From Heliopora coerulea (Eukaryota; Cnidaria; Anthozoa; Scleralcyonacea; Helioporidae): a stretch of DNA of 64,000 bases. Made by a program: the position numbers and the translations under genes. Location: NCBI GenBank assembly GCA_030142905.1, contig JASJOG010000480.1, forward strand, positions 62,001-126,000, read 5' to 3'. The notes under the pieces were generated by a model. The model saw only the letters and a program-made list of their open reading frames with translations. It was not told where the DNA came from and ran no database searches. Shown piece by piece: positions 1 through 12,117 of this stretch; position 1 is the stretch's first letter, and each line of letters begins with the position of its first letter.

Positions 1-2
1 CA

Positions 3-198
3 GTAATGCACAAACGTTCCAAACACATTGATACGAAGTTACATTTCATCCGAGAAAGGGTAGAGAACGGAGAAGTGAGAATTCATTATGTTCCTACAGA
101 AGAGATGACAGCGGACATCCTTACAAAGTCCTCTACCACGACCCAAGGTGGAGAAACACCGACTTGTTCTACTAGGAACTGATCCAAACTCAACTTAA
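3..198 (+). pseudogene. Ty1/copia Pol, C-terminal end of RNase H (partial, frameshifted)
   Basis: This is the last part of a copia-type polyprotein, cut by the window's left edge. The frame opening at base 3 reads the typical RNase H tail with HKRSKHID, a LHFIRE-like block and the [13 protein letters not shown] motif. After about base 133 the family-like ending ([14 protein letters not shown]) is in another frame and stops at 196-198, so there is a frameshift near 130-140. RNase H would remove the RNA template during reverse transcription. A short purine tract (about 217-226) and an LTR start follow directly, as expected for a 3' end. Confidence 0.85.
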
Positions 199-439
199 TA
201 GTCACATAGTAGAGTCTGAGTGGAGGTGTTGGGAAATCAATATAAAAAGATAATTTACAACTAACTTATTAATGTAAAGGCTTATCGTTTGACACACCCC
301 GGAAACACGTTGTTGGTGTCAATTTGATTGACATTTTATTAGGAACAAGATCTTGTTGATGTTTTGTTTGTTCTCAAGCAAAGGAGTGGCTCTCGCCAGA
401 TGACAGGTTACAGTCAAATATCCTGTAAATATTTATGTA

Positions 440-2770
440 CAGTGGAACCCCGCCTTACGACCACCCCGTTAATACTACCACCCCGTTAATACGACCACTT
501 TTTTTTTCCCCGAATAAGAGCTAACTTTTTTTCTTATCTGAAAACCTCGTTAATACGACCACCTCGTTAATACGACCAACGACCATATTTTGATGTCCCC
601 TACTGTTCAATACGACCACTGAACGTGTTGAGTAATGCCATTTTTGATATCAAATTCCCGACATGACTCCTTCGACGTTACCGGCGGAAATACGAGTGTA
701 TGCACACGCAGGCTATGAAAAGCGCCGAATCTGTCATCGATCCATATTTCACACTTTTTCTAATTTAATCAGTGCAAAATTTTCTCACATGTCTTGACGA
801 TTTTCCTGATTTATTACCTTTTGTCCGAACACGCTTCGCAGCTTTGTGTATAAGCACTTTTACCAGTCATCATGTCTTCAAATTGTAAGCGAAAACGGCA
901 GGAACTTGACTTACAAAAACGTTACGAAGTCGTGATATTTAAGCAAAAGAACCCTTTTGCCAGCGCAAGAAAAATTGCAGAGCACTTTAATTGTGGGAAA
1001 ACCCAGATTCAAAGCATCTTATTAAAGAAAGATGAGATTGTTAAAGACTATGAGGCCAATGTTACGAGCACTATCAAACGGTCAAGAGGTGCCCAGCATG
1101 AAGATGTCGACAACGCTTTACTCGACTGGTTTCGAAAAGCAAGATCAAAAAACATTCCAATTACAGGACCAATGCTTCAAGAAAAGGCTACAAAAATAGC
1201 AGAAGTTCTAGAAGTTCCACAAGAGAAATTCAAGGCTTCGAACGGATGGCTGGATCGTTTTAAAAAGAGATGTGGCATCAGGGCAAAGGTCATTTCAGGA
1301 GAATCAGGGGATGTTAGAGAAGAAACAGTAGATTCGTGGAAGGAAAGACTCCTGGAAATTTTGGAAGGACGAGAACCTCGCGATATCTGGAATATGGATG
1401 AAACAGGTCAGTTTTTCAGAGACCTTCCAAACAAATCACTGGTCGAAGTTTCCCAGAATTGCACCGGCGGAAAGAAGTCAAAGCATAGGATTACTTGTGC
1501 GTTCTTTGTCAACGCTAGTGGTGGAAAAGAAAAGCCAATCGTAATTGGAAAATCAGCAAGACCAAGATGTTTTAAAGGCATCAGAGATTTGGATAACTTA
1601 CCGTGCCAATATTTCAACCAATCAAAAGCCTGGATGGAAGGTAGCATCATGATGGAAATTCTATCAAAACTCAATCGGAGACTGAGACGAGAAAACAGAA
1701 GAATTCTCTTGTTTATGGACAATGCCCCTTGCCACCCTGAAGACCTGGATGAAATGTATGAGCAAATCAAAATCGTCTTCTTGCCCAAAAACACGACATC
1801 ACGACTGCAGCCACTTGATCTCGGTATTTTTCAAGCTTTTAAGCTCCAGTATTATAAACGCCTGCTTACACACGTTGTCAGTAAAGTGGATGAGTGTATT
1901 TCTGCGTCGGAAGTATGCAAGTCTGTTGATATTCTTCAGGCAATTAGATGGACGGCCATAGCGTGAAATAAAGTTTCCGAAACAACAGTTGTCAAGTGTT
2001 TCATCATGGCAGGTATCTTGGATTCCGAAGGAAACACGAATACAGTAGATTCCAGTGGCAGTGACGTTGATCTATTTGCAGATCTTGAAAGCGAACTTGT
2101 TGCAGTTCAAGTCTTGGCAAATGAAACCAATGAAGACAATACAGTTTCATTGAGACAAGTGGTAGGTGGATGTCTTGATGCACCATTTTGTCAAGAACTT
2201 CCAGACAATTGGGAAGACAGCTTTTTTCGGCAAGTAGGACGTGAACAAATCGATTCAACCACTGCAAGCGAAGAAAATCACGAGGACAGTAATGATGAGG
2301 TTGAAGAGCTCCCGGCAGCGCCAAAACTATCCTCGTATCGAGCGGCAATATCCTCAATGCAGGATGCTTTGGATTTTCTCGAACAGAAAGGAAATTCAAA
2401 AACGGCAAATGAGCTCGCCAGAGTAATCTGCCAAACTCAAACCGATTGGCTTGAGTGTCGGAAAAACCAACGGAAGCTTACAGATTTTTTTAAACCTAAA
2501 GAAATTTGAATAACTAATGTAGGGGCTTATTATCAAGGTTATTCATTTCATTTGGTTAATTTTGTTGAGTTGTGTTCAGTTAATAAAATTTATTTGTAGG
2601 TTATTTTGTGGTTTTAGCGTTATGCTAATTGAAATCTGACTCCGTTTGCCATGACGTCATTTAAAAAAACATTTGTTACGTATCTGATCCACCCCCGTTA
2701 ATACGACCACCCCGTTAATACGACCAAATTTTTTCGGCCCAACGGTGGTCGTATTAACGGGGTTCCACTG
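440..2770 (+). mobile_element. Tigger/pogo-type DNA transposon, full length
   Basis: The element starts CAGTGGAACCCCG and ends with the reverse complement (CGGGGTTCCACTG at 2758-2770). TA lies on each side (438-439 and 2771-2772), which is the pogo/Tigger target duplication. Both ends also hold repeats of a CCCCGTTAATACGACCA unit (several copies at 468-600, two at 2694-2727), plausible transposase-binding sites. Length is 2331 bases and one transposase frame lies inside. It sits in the copia LTR, so it is the younger insertion. Confidence 0.93.
872..2509 (+). pseudogene. Tigger/pogo transposase, one in-frame stop
   Basis: This is a cut-and-paste transposase of the pogo/Tigger (DDE_1) family. 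The frame 872-1966 and the frame 2006-2509 are the same frame, interrupted by one TGA at 1967-1969 where a Trp codon is plausible (context A-I-A then N-K-V). Without it the protein is about 545 residues, normal for the family. Domains in order: CENP-B-type HTH (residues 10-60), second CENP-B/DNA-binding HTH (70-140), then the catalytic core with acidic residues in WNMDETG, LFMDNAPCH and LQPLDLGIFQAF. An acidic linker and a C-terminal QRKLTDFF follow; the latter is a canonical PCNA-binding (PIP) box. The copy is inactive as read unless the stop is suppressed. Confidence 0.92.
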
Positions 2771-2807
2771 TATATAATAAAATAAACAAAACGTGTGGTA
2801 GTTAACA

Positions 2808-4864
2808 TGCCATGTTGACGTTCCTTAACAAAGAATTTCGATGATGTTCTTTGTTATTCGCATCCCTGAGGGTCAAGTGAAAAAGCTGTTTACTTTTCAT
2901 TTAACCGTGGGGCTCTGGTTTCATTGTCAAGTTATTCGAAGGCCGCACTTGATGCCTTAGTCCTAGCTGCATTAAAGTGACGTTGGATGTGCTATGCAGC
3001 TGTAAGGAATCGGGGAAGCGCAAAGCGATGGTTTTAACACACTATACACATACTATATGTATTATCGGCAATGAAGAGCCAATTACTTTAAGGAACCTCC
3101 CTCTAGCTTTCAGTTCTGCACCCGCGATCAGATATTGGTTGTTCAGTTAATTTTTTTTCTGGTAGTTTTGCCAACCCTGAGAAAAAGCTGCGTGTTTACA
3201 GTAGAATTCCCAAAGTAGCGGCCCTCGCTAGACTCGGGTTTAGTGCCCATTAGCGGCCGCTAATTTCGAGGGGTGTAACGTTCTGGTGGCAAAAAATTAA
3301 GTTATATCAATTATATATTGTAAAGTTATACATTAGACGACAGATTCAGAGGACGCGTTTGAAATGGAGAAACCATGCCATCAAAATAGCGTGATGGAGC
3401 AATAGTATGTCCGGTGTCTTGATCAGCGAGGAAAGATTGCCGACCCGTTGGTAGCTGCTCATACCAGTGCATTTTGAAAGAAAAACACTGATTACGTCTC
3501 TTGGGCTGGAAGGTGCTACCTGTAACGGCGGAGATTGTACAGACTTTTATTTCCCAGACTGGATGATGGAGAGGCGTAGTAAAAAATGTCGTGAATAAAT
3601 ATATTCAGCAAAGCAGAAGGAAAGAGCCAAAAATTTCAGCCTTGTGAATTTCACTGTTTTTATTTTAGAGATATTTATTATCCCTTCAGGTCTTACTTCA
3701 ATTGTTTTGTGATTTAATTTACCCACAACTCCTCTGCTTCAATTGATACGAGTTACCATTAAATGTATGTCCACGAACATGCAATGTTTTCCCATTTTGT
3801 GACTGAGGAAAATCGATTGTATCATCCACTAAAGTTTGTGTCATATTTCCCAAATTGTATTTGTTTTGGAAAATGTTTAGTGATCGAACGGATAATTACT
3901 TGGCTATCCGCCAAGTCGTAACCAGTTACTGTGGCTTTATGGAATTATTGTTTATTGTCAAACAGTCCCTTTCATCCTGATAATTGAAAGCCTCTTTCTT
4001 TAATGATCCGGGCTAATCGTGGAATGACCTTTTTCTTTTAATTTACTCACGATGGATAGTGACATTTTGTAATTACCTTTTAAGCCCAGTCTACACGAGT
4101 GCGTTTCCTGTGGCTATTTTTTAGTAACCATTTTTATTTGCTCGTGTACATGAGGAAATTTGCCCGAATTTTATGTGACAAATACATTTGCTTAAAGACT
4201 AGCATGCCAGTTTTTATGTGGCAAAGAAAAAAGTCATATGCCAAAGTTTGTTCGTGCGCACGAGCCGTCAAAAAAAAATTTGCCACTTATTCAGAGGTTG
4301 GCAGTGGCTTCTTTGGTTTTGTCTCCACTGTCCATAGTCATTTCTGGCGCACAGGCAAACGAGTTTTCAACATAGCATTTGTTGTCATTATACACGAGCA
4401 AATATCTTTGTCACAGAAAATTTGCTGTTGTGGGCTGGGCTTTAGAGGTTCTTCTCTCCTGCTTTTCTTCATATGTAAAAAGGAAACAGAACTGACCATT
4501 TAACATTAGCGGAAAGTTGTTCTCGTCGCACATTTTTTCTCCCAGTGCTCGATTTGCTCGTGGGTTAATGTATTAACTTCATGAAGTCAATTTCATTCTT
4601 TTTCGGTTATTTAACTTCAGCTTACCGGCATCTGTAGAGCGCACTTGGTGCGTATGAGACCTTTTTCTTTTTTTCTACCTTTCCTTTCTCTCTCAGAAAG
4701 TATGTCAACGGATCCCTTTCTGCCTTGGCATTGAACTGTATTTTTTTGCTTATAGGGTAGTTTTGATCGTTTTCAAACTCACAGCCTACTCAGAAAACAA
4801 TTTTTAAATCGCCTTCACTGAAACACGGGCTATCGTTAAATTCTATTAATATCCCTTTTTATAG
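2808..4864. other. Intergenic/intronic stretch without a supported gene
   Basis: About 2 kb with no convincing coding signal. An open frame at 4099-4503 is rich in Phe/Lys/Cys, has no recognisable domain, and begins in a segment that looks like a degenerate MITE end (an AGTCTACACGAG-like motif at about 4089). From about 4500 the sequence resembles 11745-11910 upstream of the second death-domain exon, so the right part is diverged duplicated intron. Confidence 0.5.
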
Positions 4865-5166
4865 AACGAGCACCACCGGACCGTTTACAAATGGAAGAGA
4901 TTGTTGAAATAGCGAGAAGAATTCCAAGAGAATGGAAGCAAGTAGCCTTACTGACAAGTCTATTTGAAACGTACGAAATTGACGAGATACGTTGTTCCAC
5001 AGTAAATGAAGACGAAACGTACAAGGCTCTTACAATGCTTGTACGTTACATGGAACGGGAAGGGACGAGACAAAGTCTAGCTGGAGCCCTTGAGGAGCTT
5101 CGGTTAACCCTTCTATCTCAGAAAGTCCTGTCTGGATATTTTATCGATACTGGTGAGGAAGAGTAG
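4865..5166 (+). CDS. Death-domain terminal exon of an upstream Roco-DD gene copy
   Basis: A splice acceptor (TTTTTATAG at 4856-4864) opens a phase-1 exon of about 100 residues ending in TAG. The protein has the six-helix pattern of a death domain: an IVEIARRIPREWKQVA start, charged spacer helices, then a GTRQSLAGALEEL helix. It aligns closely with the exon at 12118-12428 in start phase, exon length, and conserved segments such as LSQKV and GYFID. Death domains mediate homotypic assembly of cytosolic signalling complexes. Its Roc-COR exon would lie to the left, outside the window or lost to the copia/Tigger insertions. Whether this copy is expressed cannot be told. Confidence 0.7.
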
Positions 5167-6014
5167 TCCATGGATTTTAAGTTTTCAAATTTTTTATTTT
5201 AGGAAAATTTAGAGATGAAATGCAATGGAATTTAAGTTTCTTTCGTATGGAAAAGCTCTAAAACATACGCGGAAAGGCGTGCACAGGCCTTCCATATCTC
5301 AATTCGTTATTGAAATGTATGAATTCAGGTTATGGATAGAGCGTTGTGATTGCGGGAAAATAACGTATGTTTTCGAGACTATTCAACTGAGTCAGTTGAA
5401 ACTTTGGACGTGAATGCATCGCGTGGTACAAAACTTCATTAAGTCAAAATAATGGTAGCATAGTAATTTATTGGTTAATGGGCCATCACTTGAGTGAAAC
5501 AAAAATTATTTGTATTCCTCTTCATGATGAATTTTTAAAAAAAAGTATAAATAGAGAATACTTTGCGATTGTGTGTCAAAAAGCGAACAAGTCTGCGAGG
5601 AGGATAAAAGGGTCTGGGAAGTTACGTGTCATGTCAGGCTTCGAGAGCTAAGATGTTTTTGATTTTGTGATGTTTTCGGTCATGAGAAGCTTTCACGTCC
5701 AAATTTTCAAGTGATTTCTTTGAATAGTCGTAACGTTATTCAGAATTTCCTCGTCAGTAACAATGGTGTGTCCTTCAGTATAGTTGAGGTAATAAACTAT
5801 CTCATTAACATAACCAAAATGTTGTCGGCGTATTCTTGGAAAGTTGTAAACTTCATTACGTTCGGTGTGAACTCAGTTGTGTGTTGAAAACCTTTTTTAT
5901 GTGATGCAAAGTTTGTTTTTCGGTGAAAAGTTTGCTGTGTCGTGCAAACTTTTTGTGATGCATAACTTCGTTGTGTAGTGGAAACTTTGTTTTTTTGGTT
6001 AATAATTACGTTGG
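5167..6014 (+). other. 3' flank of copy 1 with a degenerate repeat
   Basis: The stretch after the stop resembles the 3' flank of the second copy (compare 5221-5330 with 12485-12570, and 5570-5680 with 13250-13690). At 5880-6010 a degenerate repeat of a roughly 25-30-base unit (GTGATGCAAACTTTGTT-like) precedes the duplicated block. No gene is supported. Confidence 0.5.
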
Positions 6015-7105
6015 TGCACTTTGTTTAGAAGATGAATACCAGCCTGAAAAGTTCAGTCTAAAATCAGTGGTGGCCTGGCTAAGAACCGGTATGTAGCAAA
6101 TTTTTAAAACAATGCGGGTTTTAAAGGGGGGAACATGTGAAATTAAGGGAGCTAAAATGAATAAAGGATTTCTCATGTGTGAAAGTGAGTCAACACTTTG
6201 TTAGACATCTGCATTATTGACGTTGAATTCAAAAGGCAAATAAGTTTAAAAGTGTTCAAGTAGGGTTTTCAGAGTTTGACGTTTGTTTTTAATTTCCTTC
6301 GAAAACTGGCGAACTGAAAAGTTTTAAAATTTGTAAAAATTGAAGTGAATCAGACGTACATGTCTTAAGAAATCAAGTAGGTAACGTAGTAAAGTTTTGC
6401 CGAAAAACGGCGGTTTTTTGCACTTGCTCCAACGAGCTAAAACGACAACTTTTTATCCTTAATTTATTCATTGCCAGTTAACTTGTGGGAGAGTTCATTT
6501 CCAAATTAATTATTTTTATTAGATTAAATTCTGTGGGTAGATGATGCACCGTTTTAATGCTTGCCTTCGTGGATTAGGGAATATTTTCTATCCTGCATTG
6601 GACATTACATTTCTGTTCATTCAACTTGCATTTTAGGTCAGACACCCAGAGAACAAAGTGTGCGACAAGATGTTACATCACCAGCAGGTATTGAACTATA
6701 AACTGCCGGGGCTTCTCAGTCTTTCGGTTCGCACTAGGCGTATAACTCTTTTGGATTTTCTTTTTTTAGATTCTTTTAGATCATTAGTTTGAGCGCTTTT
6801 GCTATCCTAGATCCACTCCCAGGGATCGAAAAACTATCCAAGAACTTATTTTCAGTGGTCTTTACGCATGGTCTACACATGCAAAAATCTCCCAAGTTGT
6901 TGCACCATTTGTTTTTAATTAAGCTCCAGATTTCCTGAATTTAAAGCTTAATATGGACCATTTATTGTCGAATAATGCTGTGATAAAATTGTTACCATTG
7001 ATGAACAACGTTGATAATACAACAATATCATTCATTGTTATATGGCTGAGCTCATTATCCGGTCTTTACGCAAAATGACGTGCGTGGATTGGTTGCCTAG
7101 CCTTG
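6015..7105 (+). repeat. Partial duplicate of the Roco exon-intron junction (copy of 9923-10819)
   Basis: The block is nearly identical to 9923-10819. It carries the last 74 coding bases of the Roc-COR exon (6015-6088, same donor GTATGT), the intron, and the 51-base linker exon (6637-6687, with acceptor and donor). It also keeps about 190 bases (around 6195-6375) missing from the downstream copy. The rest of the Roc-COR exon is absent, so this is a non-coding remnant. Both flanks carry GCAAACTTTG-like repeats. Confidence 0.85.
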
Positions 7106-7230
7106 TGTGTTGCAAACTTTGTTACGGTGGTGGTGGTGCAAACTTCGATATGTAGAGCAGACTCCCTGGAAACGTATTTTAGCAGCCTCAGACGATTTCA
7201 CATGACTTGGCGATTTCATCTTGTTTCACG

Positions 7231-7683
7231 TAGGGCCGCCGAGAGAATTAGAGGGGCCTGGGGCAAAACTTTTGCTGGGGCCCTATTTATGACGTCACAG
7301 CCTATAACGTCATAAATAGGGTCCCAGCTTACATGAAGTTTTGAGAGCAGGTGTACCCGTTACCCCCTGTATAGCACTAATTATCCCTTCGCATCCTTGC
7401 GTTTCAATGTCAATACGTCGTGTAAGGTGCACTTTATTAAAGCTGTAATTTAATTTGTAACAGGAAAATGCAGAACCCCCAAAAACCTTTCCGCTTCTGT
7501 AAGACGTTCTGTATAAATTTTTATTTGTTAACATCGTAAAGGTTAATCGTTTTATGTCTGGTAGATTATCGCTGATTAGTCAAAACCAACCCATGCTAAA
7601 CCCATCTAATTTTGGGGGGGCCTCTTTGAGTTTGGGGCCCGGGGCAATTTGCTCCCCTCCCCCCCTTCCTCTCGGCGGCCCTG
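7231..7683. mobile_element. hAT-like non-autonomous element (MITE)
   Basis: The ends TAGGGCCGCCGAGAG and (reverse) CAGGGCCGCCGAGAG form inverted repeats about 50 bases deep with G/C-rich ends. The flanks GTTTCACG (7223-7230) and GTTTCACA (7684-7691) match at 7 of 8 bases. An 8-base duplication fits hAT. Inside is a palindrome around TATGACGTCA/ TAACGTCATA (7288-7318). There is no coding capacity. It lies in the intron or upstream region of the Roco gene. Confidence 0.75.
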
Positions 7684-7986
7684 GTTTCACAAGCAACACG
7701 CTTGGCGGTTCCACGTTTTAGTTCCCCAGTTTGTGGGTAGCTTGGGAACAACCTAAAGTGCAGACAAGACCATCCTACACGACTAACGCTGAAAATATCT
7801 GATAAATGACACTGATTAAGTAAAAATGACCAAGTTTTGAGGGGATGGTTTTTTCCCCAAGTCGGGCCCTCGTAGAACTACGTCTGTTGTAATGTGTCTA
7901 CATGATGGCGAAATTTCTACTCTTCTTAATTGATTAATTCTGACCTCGGTATTATGCTTTACTTGGTACTAATTTATTTTATTCAG

Positions 7987-9996
7987 GTACAACCTCAGAT
8001 TCACATTCGGAGGAGGCATTGAAGGAAGCCTATTGGCAAGCGCTTGAGGAAGGGAATACGCCGAACACGCGAATTCCGATTATGCTGGTTGGGCAGGGTA
8101 GGGCGGGGAAGACTTCTCTGAAAAGACGTCTTTTAGGACTACCGTTCCAGGAAAACCAATCCAGTACCACTGGGATTGACGTTGGTGTCGTCGAGGTAAC
8201 AGAAAAGAATGCGGAATATCCTTGGAAAAGTAGAGATGTGGAGGAATTTATGACAAATCAGAGTGAGGCAGAGACTATGTCTTATAAAAAGACTGTCGAC
8301 TACATTAAAAGAGGAGACCAGAAGAAATTTCAAGGGGATACACCGGCGTCACTGAAGCCACCTACAACAGCAGAAATGTCCAAATTCCAACTACAGATGT
8401 CCAATGACAACGAAGATGTTTTACGGATATTTCTGTTTGATTTTGCGGGACAGTCGATCTACTACGATACCCATGCGTGCTTTCTAAAACCTCACTGTCC
8501 ATATGTTTTAGTTCACGACCTTTCCATGCCGCTAGATAATATTGCTCAGCCCAGATTTAAACCTACAACTGCTCGTGCCGAAATCAAGTTTAAAAATCCT
8601 CTTTGTGAAACCAATTTGGACTATTTTTCGTCATGGTTGAGGGTCTTGGAGATTTTGACAACTGGTGAAGGAGAGCAATCTTGTGATAATAATGATTACC
8701 TATCGACTTTCGTAGGAGAGAAGTTTACCCTCCCACCAGTTTTGATTGCTCTAACAAACCTCGATAAGATTAACCACAATGTCAGCGGAATAGAAGAAGT
8801 AAAAGAGCGGATCAAAAATGTCATCTCTGGGAATACATTTACCAATGTCTTTCCGGAGTTCTTCCTCATCGACAACACACTGGCGGTCAACGTTGGAGAT
8901 GACATACAAAAGCTTCGTAAAAAACTTTTTGAAGTCTCCAAGGCAATCCTTAAACAGGAAAAGCCAATGCCTTTGAAGTGGATGCATTTTGAAGCTGCAT
9001 TAAGTCGGAAACTATCATCGAACTGCCGGTATATCCCAGTTGAGGAGGCAAAGGAAGAAGCGAAGGCCTATGGTGTGAAGCGGTTCGATCATGTGATCAC
9101 ATATCTACACCGCCAAGGTGTGCTTGTACACTTCAGTGGGTCACGCGTGGTAGTCCTGGACCCTGCTTGGTTAGCAAACCTCTTTGTGAAAGTAATTACC
9201 GTGCCTGCTGTATGCGATGCCTTTGATAGGCGCACCTTTGATGAATTTAAGAAGAAAGGAATTTTGTTCCGAAAACACCTTAAGAATCAACCTCACGGAG
9301 AACTTTTAGAGGAGTTAATGCAGAGGTTCAATCTGATTTCGCCATGCAAACATGATGGAGAGGCAGCTTTTTATGTTCCTTCAGTAGCCCCTTCCATGGG
9401 AGAAGGAGAGAAGATAGAAGAGAAGCTGAAAAGGAGCCCTATCGTTTCGCTGTTTCTCAAATTTCGTCACAAGCTTGTGCCACTTGGACTATACCCCAAA
9501 CTTCAAGTGAAATTGATTATTGAGTGGGAAAAACTCTTCCCTAACCAACAAGTAAAGCCTTCTTTCTACTGCAACTACTCCTTGCTTCCGCTTACCATAG
9601 ATGGTAATGTGTTCGCTGTTTATTTGATCAAGCTCATGGAGTCCATCAAGATTGGCGTGGTTCCCAAAGAAACCGACGATCATATTCATCGGGAGTTTGC
9701 CAGGCACCTGAAGGACATAATGTGCAGATGCTTGAGCGATCTTGAATCTCCAGACCAACTATTTTTCGGCTCGACAAGCCATGAGCTTGCAGTGAAGTGT
9801 TCCGCCTGCTTTGGCAAAGAAGGAACCTGTGCCCGTCATGGCAAGATGCAGTGTAATTTTGACGACTGTGGCCACTTCTGGTCACTCAGTGACCTACAAA
9901 GGAAGTATGACAACCAAGAACCTGCACTTTGTTTAGAAGATGAATACCAGCCTGAAAAGTTCGATCTAAAATTAGTGGAGGCCTGGCTAAGTACCG
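7987..9996 (+). CDS. Roco-family GTPase (Roc-COR), main exon
   Basis: A 2010-base exon opens after TTTTATTCAG (acceptor at 7985-7986) and closes at donor GTATGT (9997). Counting residues from 8019, the Roc GTPase has a P-loop VGQGRAGKTS (24-33), a switch-I-like STTGID (49-54), switch II LFDFAGQS (about 140-147) and a TNLDK guanine-specificity motif (about 243). The COR domain follows from about residue 300. A C-terminal block has a Cys/His cluster (CSACFGKEGTCARHG). Roco proteins are dimeric GTPases in cytosolic signalling; DAPK1 also combines Roc-COR with a death domain. The N-terminal part, possibly LRRs or ankyrins, must be in exons further left; none was recognised. The exon ends in phase 1 and joins the linker exon at 10351-10401 (51 bases), which joins the death-domain exon at 12118 in the same phase. 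Confidence 0.85.
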
Positions 9997-10350
9997 GTAT
10001 GTAGCAAATTTTTAAGACAATGCGGGTTTTAAAGGGGGGAGCATGTGAAATTAAGGGAGCTAAAATGAATAGAGGATTTATCATGTGTGAAAGTGAGTAG
10101 TTCGAAAGTTTTGCCGAAAAACGGCGGTTTTTTGCACTTGCTCCAACGAACTAAAACGACAACTTTTTATCCTTAATTTATTCATCGCTAGTTAATTTGT
10201 GGGAGAGTTCATTTCCAAATTAATTATTTTTATTAGATTAAATTCTATGGGTAGAAGATGCACCGTTTCAATGCTTGCCTTCGTGGATTAGGGAATATTT
10301 TCTATCCTGCATTGGATATTACATTTTTGTTCATTCAACTTGCATTTTAG

Positions 10351-10401
10351 GTCAGACATCCAGAGAACAAAGTGTGCGACAAGATGTTACATCAGCAGCA
10401 G
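10351..10401 (+). CDS. Linker exon of the Roco-DD gene
   Basis: A 51-base exon has an acceptor at TGCATTTTAG (10341-10350) and a donor at GTATTG (10402). Phase 1 on both sides keeps the frame from the Roc-COR exon into the death-domain exon. It codes a polar linker (QTSREQSVRQDVTSAA). The same exon is present almost unchanged at 6637-6687. Confidence 0.7.
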
Positions 10402-12117
10402 GTATTGAACTATAAACTGCCGGGGCTTCTCAGTCTTTCGGTTCGCACTAGGCGTATAACTCTTTTGGATTTTCTATTTTTAGATACTTTTAGATTATTA
10501 GTTTGAGCACATTCGCTATCCTAGATCCACTCCCAGGGATCGAAAAACTATCCAAGAACTTATTTTCAGTGGTCTTTACGCATGGTCTACACATGCAAAA
10601 ATCTCCCAAGTTGTTGCACCATTTGTTTTTAATTAAGCTCCAGATTTCCTGAATTTATAGCTTAATATGCACCGTTGATTGCCGAATAATGCTGTGATAA
10701 AATTGTTACCATTGATGAACAACGTTGATAGTACAACAATATCATTCATTGTTATATGGCCGAGCTCATTATCCGGTCTTTACGCAAAATGACGTGCGCG
10801 GATTGGTTGCTTAGCCTTGCAATAAGTTTATCGTAGAGACAGGTAAGTTTTGGAGGGAAAATTTCTGAGTTGATTTGAAGGCAAACCAACAGATTTAAAT
10901 ACGTTTTACAAATGATTAGTGACAGAAAATTGTTAAAGACAGTTAAATCTTCTCGATTTGAATAAATACAAAATTAACAAATACAAAATATTGGGGCTCA
11001 CTTCTTGAAATTGCTTCTTAAACAGGCCAAAATCTAAGATGGTAGATTCTGATTGCTAAGAGACCGGGACTTGAAGAAGTCGAGAAGAACGTATTAGTTA
11101 TTATTACTAAAACCTTATCCACTTTGGTGCGGAGAAGAACTTGGTTAGTAACATAAGTACAGTATTTATGTGAAAATAGAAAACAGAAGAACAGGTATGC
11201 ATGTATGGAAATTTCGTTTCTTAATTAATTAACATTCACTTCCTAACTTATTAAGTATTTGCAACTTGAATGTAATCACGCAATATACGAATAGTTTTAT
11301 TTTTAGCTACCTTGCAGCGGAACAGCACACCCGTCTTCATGCTTAATGTTTTTCATTATCTTTTGAGTACTGAGAATACTTGTGTTAGTATATAATAGAT
11401 GCATATCTGTTTTTATCTTTTCCATTTTCATGTAAATACTTATGCTATTAACCAAGTTCTCTGCACTGAAGTGGGTAAGGTATTAATAATAGTAATTAAC
11501 TCATTGTTTTTCTACATCTCTTTAAGTCCCAGTCTCTTAGCACTCAGAATCCGCCATCTAAGATTTTGGCCTATTTACGTAGCAATTTGGAAAAATGAGC
11601 CCAAAATATTATTCAGCTTCCCGTACAGACCTCACACTGGGTTAATTAGTAATTATTGTTTCGATAAGTGCTGATGAAGCAAAATTTAGGTTTATCATTA
11701 CATTTTATAAGTTCTTTTTTGAAACCATGCTGACCATCTTACCTTAGTGGAATGTTTTCATCGCACATTCCTTGTCACAATCCTAATCAACCATATATGT
11801 TCATGGGTTAACGTATTAACTATATGGACTTCATAATACTCAATCGTATCTCTGTTTTTGACTGGTATTTAACTTCAATTCGCCGGCTTCTTTAGTTTAT
11901 GCTTCTTGGGTATGTGAACATTTTCTCCCTCTTCAACGTCACCTTTCACTTTCAGATAGGTCGTCAACAGGTCTATTTTTATTTCGGCAGTTTACTACCT
12001 TCCTTAGCTTATTAGGTAGTTTTTCAATTTTGCTGCCAACGCAGAAAATTTTTAAATCCCCTACAGCTAAACGCTCGCTGTTGTTAATTAAAATAGTTTT
12101 TCTTTCCGTTTTGATAG
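10402..12117 (+). other. Intron of the Roco-DD gene
   Basis: Runs between the linker exon and the death-domain exon. The first ~420 bases are duplicated at 6688-7105; the last ~370 bases resemble 4500-4864. An open frame at 11399-11674 has no domain signature and is not considered a gene. Confidence 0.55.

Larger units (their letters stand above)
227..2807 (+). repeat. copia 3' LTR, split by a Tigger insertion
   Basis: The LTR begins with TGTTGGG right after the purine-rich tract and runs to 439. It is then interrupted by the Tigger element and appears to resume at 2771 and end at GTTAACA (2801-2807), giving a TG...CA repeat of about 250 bases. The 5' LTR lies outside the window, so the right end is inferred from the terminal dinucleotide only. 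Confidence 0.55.

Noticed and set aside
1408..1794. Minus-strand open frame inside the Tigger transposase
   Set aside because: Antisense shadow of the catalytic core; no domain.
4099..4503. Plus-strand frame of 134 codons
   Set aside because: No domain, low-complexity composition, lies in a repeat-like segment; not conserved in the duplicated locus.
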